From Muribaculaceae bacterium (GTDB lineage: Bacteria; Bacteroidota; Bacteroidia; Bacteroidales; Muribaculaceae), in NCBI GenBank assembly GCA_017935045.1, contig JAGBIJ010000057.1, positions 1 to 35,544 on the forward strand: DNA of 35,544 nt, read 5' to 3'. The notes below the pieces were generated by a model. The model worked only from the letters and a program-made list of their open reading frames with translations. It made no database searches and had not been told where the DNA came from. Positions 8,675 to 17,037 of this stretch are shown here, piece by piece (within the stretch, counting starts at the first letter, position 1; each line of letters starts with the position of its first letter). A program made the position numbers and the translations under genes.

Positions 8675-8705
8675 GAAAAATAGCGGAATCATCTGTTTTC
8701 ATCAA
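8675..8705 (-). promoter_or_regulatory. candidate promoter of the LEA-like lipoprotein gene
   Basis: On the minus strand a -33 TTG (8703-8705) is followed, after exactly 20 nt, by TATTTTTC (8675-8682), seven of eight positions of the Bacteroidota -7 box TAnnTTTG. The box ends 26 nt before the ATG. The final C in place of G lowers confidence. Confidence 0.45.
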
Positions 8706-8780
8706 TTCCGTCTTAGATAGAAACAACCGATATACGAAAAAGTTTGTAAGTTTCTGCGAGGACAATAATGTTTCGCACCC

Positions 8781-10148
8781 TTATCCGACCATACGGCGGG
8801 CGAAACGCGAGGATATCCATCCCGTGACCACGGCTATGACTCCTGATGGGAGCAGCACCATTACTATGTCAGTGAGCTGAACGCTGACAGGATAATCGCT
8901 TACTATCAGAGTGCCCGGGTCTCCAGAAATCTGTATCAGGCCGAAATGTTGCTGAAGCAAGCACAGGCTAATGCCGAGGGCTATGCCTGCTATGGTCCCT
9001 ATCAGGCATACGATGATGCTCTCCCAAAAGAAGATGTCGCCGATGAACCGGCGTGAGGCGCCGATGCGGCTCAAGGTGGATATATTGCCGCGCTTCTCTA
9101 CTATCAGCATGGACAGAGTGCTGATAATATTGAATGACGCTATGATAAGTATGAACGAGAGCAGCAGGAAAGTTACCCATTTCTCAATGGAAATCATACG
9201 GAAATTCACGGTCTGTTGCTCCATTCTGTCTCTTACGAGATAATGCGGTCCCAACGTCTGACGAATGCGTTCGGCCAGACGGCCGGACTGCGACGGATCT
9301 GCGCCCGAGACATAGACGGCAGTTGCTTCGGAGGTGTACTCCAGCAGACGCCGGGCCAGCTCTATGTCCACTATGATGGTCTGGCTGTCAAACTCGCTCT
9401 GATCGGACTCAATTATTCCACTGATCCCGATGGAGTCGGCCATGAACGAAGCCGCCGGGTTGGCCACATTCAGTGTGGCGGTACGCCGAGGCACAAACAG
9501 TACTATACCTCCATCGCCATCTCCTTCGGTCAGTCCGAGCCGGTCGGCCACCCCTACGCTGACCACGCTCATAGGAGCCGGCGTTTCAGTCCGGGTATGA
9601 TTCTCCGCCGTTTCCGTAACCGGGTCGGCTATATCGGCGAAGAGAGCGTCTTCGTCAAATTCCGCGGCAGCCGTGTGTTCTATCGCCGCGCTCTGCTGTG
9701 CCGTAAGCGTCTGTGTCCCGTCGCCGCCTCCGGCCGGGGCGTATGTAACGTCAAACCGGCTGCCGCGCCACAGCAATGAATCCACCGCCGTAGCCCGGCG
9801 ATAGCCGGCAGCCTCCACTCCCAGCAGATTTACGGGTATCTGCCGCGCATCGCGGTATGCCACGGCATTGTCAGCCACTATCGGCGTGGCTGTCCGTACG
9901 CCCTCCACGCGGCGTATCGTCTTCAACAGTGAGTCGGCGTTGTCTATGCAGGGCGCGCCGGCTGCGGTCACCTCCACATCGGGCGTGATGCGCGAATCGC
10001 GGCTCAGGATTACATCGTGGAAGCCGTTGAATACAGACAATACGCAGACTATCGCCATAGTGGCCACGGCGACGCCGCATACACTGACGATAGCTATTAC
10101 GTTGACAGCGCTATGTGATTTGCGGGAAAAGAGGTAGCGCCATGCCAT
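8781..10148 (-). CDS. LolC/LolE-like ABC transporter permease (FtsX family)
   Basis: This 455-aa permease is of the MacB/FtsX type, probably part of the lipoprotein-releasing LolCDE-like complex in the inner membrane. One N-terminal transmembrane helix (about 15-40, after WRYLFSRKSHSAVNVI) leads to a large periplasmic domain, and three C-terminal helices (about 325-350, 372-400, 424-446) form the FtsX domain with SMLIVEKRGNISTLSRIGAS between the first two. Residues about 138-191 are a low-complexity acidic/Ala/Thr stretch that looks like an insertion in the periplasmic domain; it makes the protein longer than the usual 400-415 residues. The frame stays open upstream of ATG 10148 as far as rbfA, so a slightly earlier non-ATG start is possible. 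It is the last gene of the minus-strand operon, 84 nt after rbfA. Confidence 0.85.
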   Translation of the reverse strand: MAWRYLFSRKSHSAVNVIAIVSVCGVAVATMAIVCVLSVFNGFHDVILSRDSRITPDVEVTAAGAPCIDNADSLLKTIRRVEGVRTATPIVADNAVAYRDARQIPVNLLGVEAAGYRRATAVDSLLWRGSRFDVTYAPAGGGDGTQTLTAQQSAAIEHTAAAEFDEDALFADIADPVTETAENHTRTETPAPMSVVSVGVADRLGLTEGDGDGGIVLFVPRRTATLNVANPAASFMADSIGISGIIESDQSEFDSQTIIVDIELARRLLEYTSEATAVYVSGADPSQSGRLAERIRQTLGPHYLVRDRMEQQTVNFRMISIEKWVTFLLLSFILIIASFNIISTLSMLIVEKRGNISTLSRIGASRRFIGDIFFWESIIVCLIGTIAGIALGISLCLLQQHFGLIQISGDPGTLIVSDYPVSVQLTDIVMVLLPSGVIAVVTGWISSRFARRMVG

Positions 10149-10232
10149 TCTTAACCCAAGCGTCTTTCCTATAATTATAATATGGAGTCTGCTGAACAGG
10201 CTGCTGATGCCAGGCAGCCGCTGAGTATTGTG

Positions 10233-10604
10233 TTATTCCCCCTCCTGGACCTCGTCGTGCAGATGCGGGTCTGAAGCCAGCAGGCGGTCGATGTTCTCGA
10301 TATAGTCAAGCGAGTCGTCAAGATAGAACTGCAGATCCGGGCATTTGCGCAATATCTGTTTCACGCGTGCCGCCAGCTCGTATCTTACGGTCTTGCTCTG
10401 AGCCTTGATATTTGATAATATATCTGCCGCCCGGTCCGAAGGGAATATGCTCAGGTAAGCCTTGGCTATGCTCAGGTCGGGACTGACCTTCACGCTGCTG
10501 ACGCTTACCAGCACGCCGCCCAGGGCAGCGGTCTGCTTGCGGAATATCTCGCTCAGCTCCTTCTGGAGCATCCGCGATATCTTAGCTTGTCTTTTTCCTT
10601 CCAT
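10233..10604 (-). CDS. rbfA: ribosome-binding factor A
   Basis: This 123-aa protein of the RbfA family binds the 30S subunit and helps mature the 5' end of 16S rRNA, which matters during cold growth. The whole length is one KH-like domain: the N-terminal KISRMLQKELSEIF helix, then SVKVSPDLSIAKAYLSIFPSD and the later LRKCPDLQFYLDDSLDYIENIDRLL segment typical of the family. The C-terminal HDEVQEGE tail is acidic. It lies between the O-methyltransferase gene (147-nt gap upstream) and the permease gene, all on the minus strand, and probably belongs to the operon starting at 13622. Confidence 0.95.
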   Translation of the reverse strand: MEGKRQAKISRMLQKELSEIFRKQTAALGGVLVSVSSVKVSPDLSIAKAYLSIFPSDRAADILSNIKAQSKTVRYELAARVKQILRKCPDLQFYLDDSLDYIENIDRLLASDPHLHDEVQEGE

Positions 10605-10751
10605 AGTTTTCCTTTATTAATTCAGTCATCGCCTCCGTATCGGGGTCAGCCGAAGGAGCGGGATTGCCGTCGATATGGAGCGCTTCGTACATTTATACAA
10701 CGCGCCCCGCTTCAAAAAGTTGTCCTGCCGAGGCCGCATTGCGGGAACCGG

Positions 10752-11381
10752 CTATCGTAACCGGATGATGGTCAGACCGTCGCGCAATGGCAGAATTACC
10801 TGCTCCGCATCGGGGTCTGATGCCACTATGTCATTGAAGCGCCTTACGCCCTCGGTCTGGGCGTCGTCGTGTCCGGTCTCCACTACATGTCCGTCCCAGA
10901 GTGTATTGTCGGCCACGATGTACCCGCCGGGTCTGATGCGCCGTTTGACCTTGTCATAGTAGAGCGGATAGGCGCGTTTGTCGGCGTCGATGAAAGCGAG
11001 GTCAAATGCTTCGCCCGGAGCTACGGTGTCGGTCAGCTCGGCGGCGTCGCCTATGTGCAGACGCACCTTGCCCCCGTGGGGGCTGCGGCTCAGGTTAGCG
11101 CGTATGAAGTCTTCAAGCTCGTCGTTGGCCTCGATGGTGTGAAGCACGGCATCGTTGGCAAGTCCTTCGGCGATACTCAGGGCGGAATAGCCCGAATATG
11201 TGCCTAACTCCAGCACCAGGCGTGGTCTGATCATCAGTGTAAGCATCTTGAGCAGACGCCCCTGCACAGCCCCGGAGCACATGCGCGGATTGTGGAGATA
11301 CAGGTTGGTGGCCCGCTCGACTGACTGAAGTTCGGCGGGGGGCGGGGATGTATGTTCCTCTATGTATTGCTCAAGCGTCAT
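10752..11381 (-). CDS. class I SAM-dependent O-methyltransferase
   Basis: This 209-aa protein resembles small catechol or caffeoyl-CoA-type O-methyltransferases, which need SAM and a divalent metal. The SAM-binding loop is LELGTYSGYSA (57-67), the adenosine-binding acidic residue is in HTIEAND, and the metal/SAM segments FDLAFIDADK and VADNTLWDG are intact. ATG 11381 is chosen because it overlaps the aroQ stop as ATGA, indicating translational coupling, and because the family starts here; the frame could be extended 22 residues into aroQ. The substrate cannot be inferred; the family acts on small phenolics or quinol-like molecules, and in Bacteroidota it usually goes unassigned. Confidence 0.88.
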   Translation of the reverse strand: MTLEQYIEEHTSPPPAELQSVERATNLYLHNPRMCSGAVQGRLLKMLTLMIRPRLVLELGTYSGYSALSIAEGLANDAVLHTIEANDELEDFIRANLSRSPHGGKVRLHIGDAAELTDTVAPGEAFDLAFIDADKRAYPLYYDKVKRRIRPGGYIVADNTLWDGHVVETGHDDAQTEGVRRFNDIVASDPDAEQVILPLRDGLTIIRLR

Positions 11382-11812
11382 CGGCTCAGGGCTTCTATGG
11401 CAAGCCGGTAGGAATCCAGCCCGAAGCCGGCTATCGTGCCGGCGCATACCGGTGCGATGACCGAACGGCGGCGGAATTCCTCGCGCGCATTGACATTGGA
11501 GATATGCACCTCCACCACGCGCAGCGGCGCGATGGCGGCGATGGCGTCTGCCAGGGCTACAGAGTAATGCGTATATGCTCCGGCGTTGAGCGCCACTGCA
11601 TCGGCCTTGTCTGTCTCCGCGCCGTATGCGGCGGCGTGCAGCCGGTCTATCAGCTCTCCCTCGCTGTTGCTCTGGAAGTAGGTAAGCTCTGTGTCAGGGA
11701 ATGTTTCGCGTAGCTCATCCAGATACGACTCGAAAGAGCGGGCGCCGTAGATATGCGGCTCCCGTCTTCCGAGCAGATTCAGATTAGGTCCGTTGACTAT
11801 AAGTATCCTCAT
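11378..11812 (-). CDS. aroQ: type II 3-dehydroquinate dehydratase
   Basis: This 144-aa enzyme is AroQ, which dehydrates 3-dehydroquinate to 3-dehydroshikimate in the shikimate pathway. The family signature NGPNLNLLGRREP is at 8-19, with catalytic Tyr22 and the flexible-loop arginine R17 nearby. The substrate-binding NAGAYTHYSVALADA (76-90), EVHISNVNAREEFRRRS (101-117) and the Arg after it are present. Length matches the dodecameric type II enzyme. It starts 13 nt after cysS and overlaps the methyltransferase start by 4 nt, so it is in the middle of the minus-strand operon. Confidence 0.97.
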   Translation of the reverse strand: MRILIVNGPNLNLLGRREPHIYGARSFESYLDELRETFPDTELTYFQSNSEGELIDRLHAAAYGAETDKADAVALNAGAYTHYSVALADAIAAIAPLRVVEVHISNVNAREEFRRRSVIAPVCAGTIAGFGLDSYRLAIEALSR

Positions 11813-11825
11813 CTCCGGGACCCTG

Positions 11826-13301
11826 TTACTTTACGCTCCATTCCACGCCGTTCTTAGTGTCTTTGACATCGAAACCGGCCTGAGCCAGACGGTCGCGTAT
11901 AAGGTCGGACGTAGCCCAGTCCTTGGCGGCCTTGGCCTTGGCGCGCACCTCCATGAGCAGATTGACGGCTTCCTCGTATGGCTTGAGTGAGCCGGCGCTC
12001 TCCTGCTGCTGCCCCATGCGTATGCCGAGCAGGTCAATCAGGAATGTGTCCATCAGTGAGCGCAGCGACTCGATGTCGGCGGCCGACAGACTGATTTCTC
12101 CGTTGCTTGCCGAATTGATGACGCGGCAGGCATCGAAGAGATGGGCTATGACCTGCGGAGTGTTGAGGTCGTCGTCCATCGCCTCGTAGCAGAGCTCCTT
12201 GTAGTCAGGCAGCTCTACGCCGGACTTCTCCGCCGGCGAGAGATTCTGCAGGCGGTTGTAGCTGTCGGTCATCTTCTGCAGGGCTTTTTCAGCGCTCTGC
12301 AGAGCGGCGTTGCTGAAGTCCACGGTGCTGCGGTAGTGGGCCTGGAGGATGAAGAAGCGGATTACCATAGGCGCGTAAGCCTTGTCGAGCAGAGGATGGG
12401 AGCCGGCGAAGAATTCCTCCAGATTGATGAAGTTCTTGTAGCTCTTGCCCATCTTCTGTCCGTTGATGGTAATCATGTTGTTGTGCATCCAGTAGCGCAC
12501 GGCCGGATGTCCCTGCGCGGCCACGCTTTGGGCTATCTCGCACTCGTGGTGGGGGAAGAGCAGGTCGAGACCGCCGCCGTGGATGTCAAATGTATCACCC
12601 AGGTATTTGCGTCCCATGGTCGAACACTCCAGATGCCAGCCCGGAAAACCTTCGCTCCAGGGCGATGGCCAGTGCATGATATGCTCAGGCGCGGCGCACT
12701 TCCACAGCGCGAAGTCCAGCGGGTCGCGCTTTTCGCTTTGGCCGTCGAGGGTGCGGGTGTTGCTTTCCAGATCCTCGATGTTGCGGCCGGACAGGATACC
12801 GTACTTGTGGTCGGCGTTATATTTCTTAACATCGAAATATACCGATCCCTTGCTCTCGTAGGCGTAGCCGGCGTCGAGAATCTTCTTCACGTATTCTATC
12901 TGCTCTATGATATGGCCCGAAGCGTGCGGCTCGATTGAGGGGGGAAGCACGTTGAGAGCCTCCATGTCGTGATGATAGCGGTTCAGATAATGCTGTACCA
13001 CCTCCATAGGCTCGAGGTGCTCAAGCCGGGCTTTCTTCGCTATTTTGTCCTCGCCCTCGTCGGCGTCATGCTCCAGATGGCCTACGTCAGTGATGTTGCG
13101 CACGTAGCGCACTTTGTAGCCCAAATGCTGCAGATAGCGGTAGAGGATATCGAAGGTTATGGCCGGGCGGGCGTGACCCAGATGGGCATCGCCATATACG
13201 GTGGGACCGCATACATACATGCCGACCATACCTTCGTGCAGGGGCTTGAATAGCTCCTTGGTACGCGACAGGCTGTTGTATATCAGAAGATTGCTCTCCA
13301 T
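11826..13301 (-). CDS. cysS: cysteinyl-tRNA synthetase
   Basis: This 491-aa class I aminoacyl-tRNA synthetase charges tRNA-Cys. It has the HIGH-type motif HLGH (40-43) after VCGPTVYGD and the KMSKS-type motif as KMGKS (283-287). The zinc that selects cysteine should be held by C31, C226 (WHLECSTMG), H251 and E255 (FPHHECE), the positions used in the E. coli enzyme. The C-terminal helical DALR-like and anticodon-recognition regions follow, and the end VEWSVK is family-like. The gene is 18 nt downstream of the DUF3467 gene and 13 nt upstream of aroQ. Confidence 0.97.
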   Translation of the reverse strand: MESNLLIYNSLSRTKELFKPLHEGMVGMYVCGPTVYGDAHLGHARPAITFDILYRYLQHLGYKVRYVRNITDVGHLEHDADEGEDKIAKKARLEHLEPMEVVQHYLNRYHHDMEALNVLPPSIEPHASGHIIEQIEYVKKILDAGYAYESKGSVYFDVKKYNADHKYGILSGRNIEDLESNTRTLDGQSEKRDPLDFALWKCAAPEHIMHWPSPWSEGFPGWHLECSTMGRKYLGDTFDIHGGGLDLLFPHHECEIAQSVAAQGHPAVRYWMHNNMITINGQKMGKSYKNFINLEEFFAGSHPLLDKAYAPMVIRFFILQAHYRSTVDFSNAALQSAEKALQKMTDSYNRLQNLSPAEKSGVELPDYKELCYEAMDDDLNTPQVIAHLFDACRVINSASNGEISLSAADIESLRSLMDTFLIDLLGIRMGQQQESAGSLKPYEEAVNLLMEVRAKAKAAKDWATSDLIRDRLAQAGFDVKDTKNGVEWSVK

Positions 13302-13319
13302 GCAGTCGGCGGGTGTTTA

Positions 13320-13622
13320 TCAGTTGTTCTTGAAATTGTCGTTGCCGGCGGGGCGCTTCTGTACGATTTCTCCGAAATTCTTTTCGTACTTCTGTACGTT
13401 GTCGGTAAGCGCGAACATGAGCTGCTTGGCGTTTTCGGGCGACATGATGATGCGGCTTACTACCGGAGCCTGGGGCATACCGGGAGCGGCGAAGATGAAG
13501 TCGATGAGAAACTCGTTGGGGCCGTGGCCGATCATGGCGAGGTTGGAGTACTTGCCGTCGGCGATTTCAGGTTTGATCTGTACTTGAAGCTGATTCTTGT
13601 TTTCTGCGTTGTTGTTAGCCAT
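13320..13622 (-). CDS. DUF3467 domain protein
   Basis: This 100-aa soluble protein is of the DUF3467 family. Typical segments are QVQIKPEIADGKYSNLAMI, then GPNEFLIDFIFAAPG and SRIIMSPENAKQLMFAL, with a polar Asn/Lys-rich tail. The function is unknown. There is no signal peptide or membrane segment. It is the first gene of the minus-strand operon and lies 44 nt from a good promoter, so it may set the expression of cysS and the genes after it. Confidence 0.88.
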   Translation of the reverse strand: MANNNAENKNQLQVQIKPEIADGKYSNLAMIGHGPNEFLIDFIFAAPGMPQAPVVSRIIMSPENAKQLMFALTDNVQKYEKNFGEIVQKRPAGNDNFKNN

Positions 13623-13665
13623 TGTATTTTTCTGTTTAAATGATTAGACATGTTATTTAGTAAAG

Positions 13666-13697
13666 CAAAGGTAAGCAAAAATCGTGACACGGCCAAA
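13666..13697 (-). promoter_or_regulatory. promoter of the DUF3467-cysS-aroQ operon
   Basis: On the minus strand TTTG (13694-13697) is followed after exactly 20 nt by TACCTTTG (13666-13673), a full match to the Bacteroidota consensus TTTG-N19/20-TAnnTTTG. The box ends 43 nt before the ATG, giving a leader of roughly 40 nt. Confidence 0.8.
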
Positions 13698-13840
13698 TGA
13701 CACGAGATGCCTGCAGTGACAGTTACTGCATATTTTGTGCCGCGAGTTCTTAAAGAATGTTAATAATTTCGCCATGCAGTTTTTCCAACCACCTGCATGA
13801 TATGCCGATACACTGACGGAGGCTTATAATTTTTATCTAT

Positions 13841-13875
13841 TTTCTGCTCTAATGCCTAAAAAAGCATTAATTTTG
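13841..13875 (+). promoter_or_regulatory. promoter of the glycan operon, nearly leaderless
   Basis: TAATTTTG at 13868-13875 matches the -7 consensus exactly. TTTC at 13841-13844 could be a weak -33 box with a 23-nt spacer. The -7 box ends only 8 nt before ATG 13884, so with the usual start 4-7 nt downstream the mRNA would have a leader of only a few nucleotides. Confidence 0.6.
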
Positions 13876-13883
13876 CAAAAGAT

Positions 13884-15395
13884 ATGAATTTCAACTCTTC
13901 CATAGGAGATATGTGTCAGTTTCCCGGGCAGCGCATCTCGGCGCCCCGGGCGGCGCTGATGTCTGCGGTGGCTGCCTGGATACCCGTGGCCTGTGCCGCG
14001 CCGCTGCTGTTCGGCACAACTTCCGCCGATGCTCCTCAGTGGGCTTTGGAGGGTGCTGCGCAGACGGCTCTGGGCAGCGGGGTGGCGATTTTTATTATGA
14101 TGTGGATGTGCCGCCGGCTGTCCGGTCCATGCTGGAGCAATCGTATGGCTTATCTGTTAGGCGCATTTATGGCTTTGGTCTTCTTCGGCATGGAGCTCAA
14201 TCTTGCGGGCTACTGTCTGCATGCCTCCAGCTGGGAGTCGCCCGGACTCGCCCCATATTCCGATTCGGCCCGCGAATATTCGCAAGCGCTTCTGGCCGCC
14301 TCCGGAGACTATGGCGCCATGGCCGGTAATCAGGGATTTGCGATGACAGCCGGGTTGCTGTTGCGTCTGGCCGGATCTACGTCGCTGCTGTTGCCGATGC
14401 TGCTCAACGCCTTGTGTATGACAGCCACCGTAGCCTTATGCGGCATGGTCTGCGTGCGTCTGTTTACCCATCGTGCGCCGCAGCAGATGATGTTTGCCGG
14501 CGCATTGCTCTGCGCCCTGGTGCCGAGCATACCTTATTATGGCACTATGTTTATGAAAGAGGCTCCATGTTGTCTGGGCACTATGCTGATGACAGTAGCC
14601 ATGGCCGATGCTTTCCGTGGCCGGACACGCCTCGGTTCCATAATAGCCGGCGCTGCGGGCGGCCTGATATTGATGTTCATCAAGAGTCCGATAGGCTGGC
14701 TTATGCTGGCGGGCGCGTGTCTGGCCGTGGCGCGCCTGTGGCTTGCCCGGCGCCCCGGGCGCCGGATTCCGATGGCGATGCCTCTGTTTCTCGCTTTGGT
14801 GTGTATGGCCGTCGTGACGGGAGGCCGGCAGTTCCGGCAGGACTCTGATACTACTTTCATCACGCCGAAGCGCGAAAAGGTGCTTTCTGCCTCTATGCTC
14901 GGATACGGGTCGCTGGGTAACTATCGCTCCATTGTCGATGATTATTGGCTTATATCTCCGCAAGAGAGAGTGAAATATCTGCCCGTGTGTCTTGTAGCCC
15001 AGTATCTGCCTCCGTTTCCTTGGAATTTCACGCGGGATACATATATAGCCCGCAGCGTGGTCTGGGCGCATCTGTCGCTGCTTTGGTACGCGGTCGGCGG
15101 GCTGGCGTTGGGCTGGTTTGTGTTGTGCGCGCCCCGGCGCAAGGCCCGCGGCGGTCTTGGCCTGTGGGGAATATGGTGGGCGATGTGCTACGGCGGTGTG
15201 GCCTTCATGAGCGCCGGCACAGTGGCCCGCTACTGGCTTCCTTTCCTCGGTATATGTATTCCGCTGGCCGTACAGTGCGTCGTTGCTGTCAGAGAGGGTG
15301 TCGTGACGCGGCGTGCGTTTAAAATCTACGCATTGGTTTACTCGCTGGCGCTCGCCGGCAGTCTGACCGGCGCATATATATTTTTGAAAGGATGA
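13884..15395 (+). CDS. polytopic membrane protein, GT-C glycosyltransferase-like
   Basis: This 503-aa integral membrane protein has about ten hydrophobic segments and positively charged loops. A luminal-side loop after the third segment has SDSAREYSQALLAAS, resembling the acidic first loop of GT-C glycosyltransferases (GT39-like), and a later FMKEAPCC segment is like the lysine-glutamate motif of that type of protein. A polymerase or ligase of Wzy type is an alternative. It lacks a signal peptide, as expected. It is the first gene of a four-gene operon with a GT2 glycosyltransferase, a sugar epimerase and a GNGPSL protein, and it overlaps the next gene by ATGA. The ATG is set by the promoter 8 nt upstream. 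Enzyme class is inference, not a clear family match. Confidence 0.6.
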   Translation: MNFNSSIGDMCQFPGQRISAPRAALMSAVAAWIPVACAAPLLFGTTSADAPQWALEGAAQTALGSGVAIFIMMWMCRRLSGPCWSNRMAYLLGAFMALVFFGMELNLAGYCLHASSWESPGLAPYSDSAREYSQALLAASGDYGAMAGNQGFAMTAGLLLRLAGSTSLLLPMLLNALCMTATVALCGMVCVRLFTHRAPQQMMFAGALLCALVPSIPYYGTMFMKEAPCCLGTMLMTVAMADAFRGRTRLGSIIAGAAGGLILMFIKSPIGWLMLAGACLAVARLWLARRPGRRIPMAMPLFLALVCMAVVTGGRQFRQDSDTTFITPKREKVLSASMLGYGSLGNYRSIVDDYWLISPQERVKYLPVCLVAQYLPPFPWNFTRDTYIARSVVWAHLSLLWYAVGGLALGWFVLCAPRRKARGGLGLWGIWWAMCYGGVAFMSAGTVARYWLPFLGICIPLAVQCVVAVREGVVTRRAFKIYALVYSLALAGSLTGAYIFLKG

Positions 15396-16138
15396 GCGAA
15401 GGAATAGCAATAGTCACTCCGGTGCTCAACGAGCGCTCCGGGCTGCCGCGTATGATTGACTCGGTTCTGTCGCAGACAGTGCCGCCGGGTCTGCATCTGA
15501 TAGTGGACGGCGGCAGTCTGGACGGCTCATATAAGATATGTACGCGCTACGCGGCTGCTGCTCCATATCCGGTAAGAGTAGTCCGGCAAAAAGGCGAAGG
15601 ATTGTATACGGCTCTGAACGAGGGTATGGAGCTGGCTGACGCGCCCTTGCTCGGCGTGCTTAACGCCAACGACCGTTATGCTTCCTCCGAGGTACTGTCC
15701 AGAGTGAGCGAGGCGATGGCCGGCTCTGACGCTGACCTGCTGTATGGCGATATAAGATATGAACGGCCTGACGGCAGTCGGGGACGCCTGTACAGCGGCG
15801 CCCGCTTCCGTTCCGATATGCTGCGCGACGGATTCATGCCTCCCCATCCCTCCATATATATAAGGCGTGAATTGTGGGATGCCGTAGGACCTTATCGGAC
15901 AAGTTACCGCATAGCCGGCGACTTCGACTGGCTTGTACGCGCACTGCTTATAAAGAAGGCCCGCGGACTGTATCTGCCGATGGAGATGGTACTGATGAAC
16001 GGGGGAGGCGTGTCGGCCCGGATGTCCAGCAGACTGTGGCGCACCCCTTGCGAGAAGTGGCTTTCGCTGCGTGCCAACGGCTGCGGCTCAAGCCCCCTGA
16101 GATTGCTGAAACGATATTTTCATATATTTGACAAATGA
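15392..16138 (+). CDS. GT2-family glycosyltransferase
   Basis: This 248-aa GT-A-fold glycosyltransferase should transfer a sugar from a nucleotide donor at the cytoplasmic face. N-terminal IAIVTPVLNERSGLPRMIDS is followed by VDGGSLDGS (from D39), the nucleotide-binding site, and by GEGLYTALNEGMELA. The metal-binding position that is normally NSDD or NADD here reads NANDRY (91-96), so the first acidic residue of the usual pair is Asn. The acceptor region contains HPSIYIRRELWDAVGPYRTSYRIAGDFDW shared by this subgroup; the catalytic-base-like GDFDW is intact. It overlaps both neighbours by 4 nt (ATGA), which indicates translational coupling. Confidence 0.9.
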   Translation: MSEGIAIVTPVLNERSGLPRMIDSVLSQTVPPGLHLIVDGGSLDGSYKICTRYAAAAPYPVRVVRQKGEGLYTALNEGMELADAPLLGVLNANDRYASSEVLSRVSEAMAGSDADLLYGDIRYERPDGSRGRLYSGARFRSDMLRDGFMPPHPSIYIRRELWDAVGPYRTSYRIAGDFDWLVRALLIKKARGLYLPMEMVLMNGGGVSARMSSRLWRTPCEKWLSLRANGCGSSPLRLLKRYFHIFDK

Positions 16139-17037
16139 CTGACAATACTCTGCATACAGTGTTGCTTACGGGAGCCACAGGCTTCATAGGCTCTCACGTG
16201 AGACGCGCCCTGTCTGATATGGAGGTGCATACTCTTTCCCGTGCCGAGTGCGATCTGGAGCGCCAGACGCCCGTACTTACCCGGTCTTATGACGCGGTGG
16301 TGCATGTCGCCGGTACGGATGAAGCTGCGCGTGCCGACGCTCTCAACAACGAGGGTACGAAGCGTCTGCTTAGGTCTCTCGAGGCTTTTCCGCCCAAGAC
16401 GCTTACTTTCATCAGCACAGTGCATGTCTACGGACGCAATCCGGGCGAAGACGTGGCGGAAGATACATTCCTGCGTCCTGACACGGAATATGCCCGTTCA
16501 AAAATCCGGGCAGAGAAAGAGTGTGAGAGCTGGTGCGCTGCTCACGGTGTGACGCTTACAATACTCCGGCCCGCTTTGGTGGCCGGCTCCGGTATGCATG
16601 GGCGTCTTGCAGAGATGGCCGCTGCCGTAAGACAAGGCCGTTATTTCCATATACGCGGCAACGTGGCGCGGCGATCTTTGGTCATGGCTTGCGATGTGGC
16701 CAAGGCCGTGCGTCTGACACTCGGACTGCCGGGCGTGTACAATGTATGCGATGGCTATAACCGGACAGTGCGCGAGCTTGCCGACGCTATGACACGCAAT
16801 TTCGGCACCGACAAGCGTCTGCTGACTGTCCCGCTGACGCCGCTGAAGCTATTTGCGACTGTAGCGCGGGTCGTGACGCCGCTGCGGTCTCTGATAAGCG
16901 CTGAAAAGCTGCAGACACTTACGGCCTCCGCCACTTTCTCCAACCGAAGGCTCACGGAGGCAACGGGAATGAAATTTTATGACACTGTCGAGGTAATAGC
17001 GCGCCGCGACACTGATTATCCATACGAAGATGAGTAA
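16135..17037 (+). CDS. NAD-dependent nucleotide-sugar epimerase/dehydratase
   Basis: This 300-aa extended short-chain dehydrogenase has the Rossmann loop GATGFIGS (13-20), the serine/threonine segment STVHVYG (94-100) and the catalytic YARSK (Y119, K123). The C-terminal half has substrate-binding features (LRPALVAGSG, RRSLVMACDVAKAV, VYNVCDGYNRTVRELA) as in UDP-glucose 4-epimerase-like and 4-ketoreductase-like members. The exact sugar cannot be told. It is coupled to the preceding glycosyltransferase and overlaps the next gene by 8 nt, so it most likely makes or trims a sugar for the glycan built by this operon. Confidence 0.85.
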   Translation: MTDNTLHTVLLTGATGFIGSHVRRALSDMEVHTLSRAECDLERQTPVLTRSYDAVVHVAGTDEAARADALNNEGTKRLLRSLEAFPPKTLTFISTVHVYGRNPGEDVAEDTFLRPDTEYARSKIRAEKECESWCAAHGVTLTILRPALVAGSGMHGRLAEMAAAVRQGRYFHIRGNVARRSLVMACDVAKAVRLTLGLPGVYNVCDGYNRTVRELADAMTRNFGTDKRLLTVPLTPLKLFATVARVVTPLRSLISAEKLQTLTASATFSNRRLTEATGMKFYDTVEVIARRDTDYPYEDE

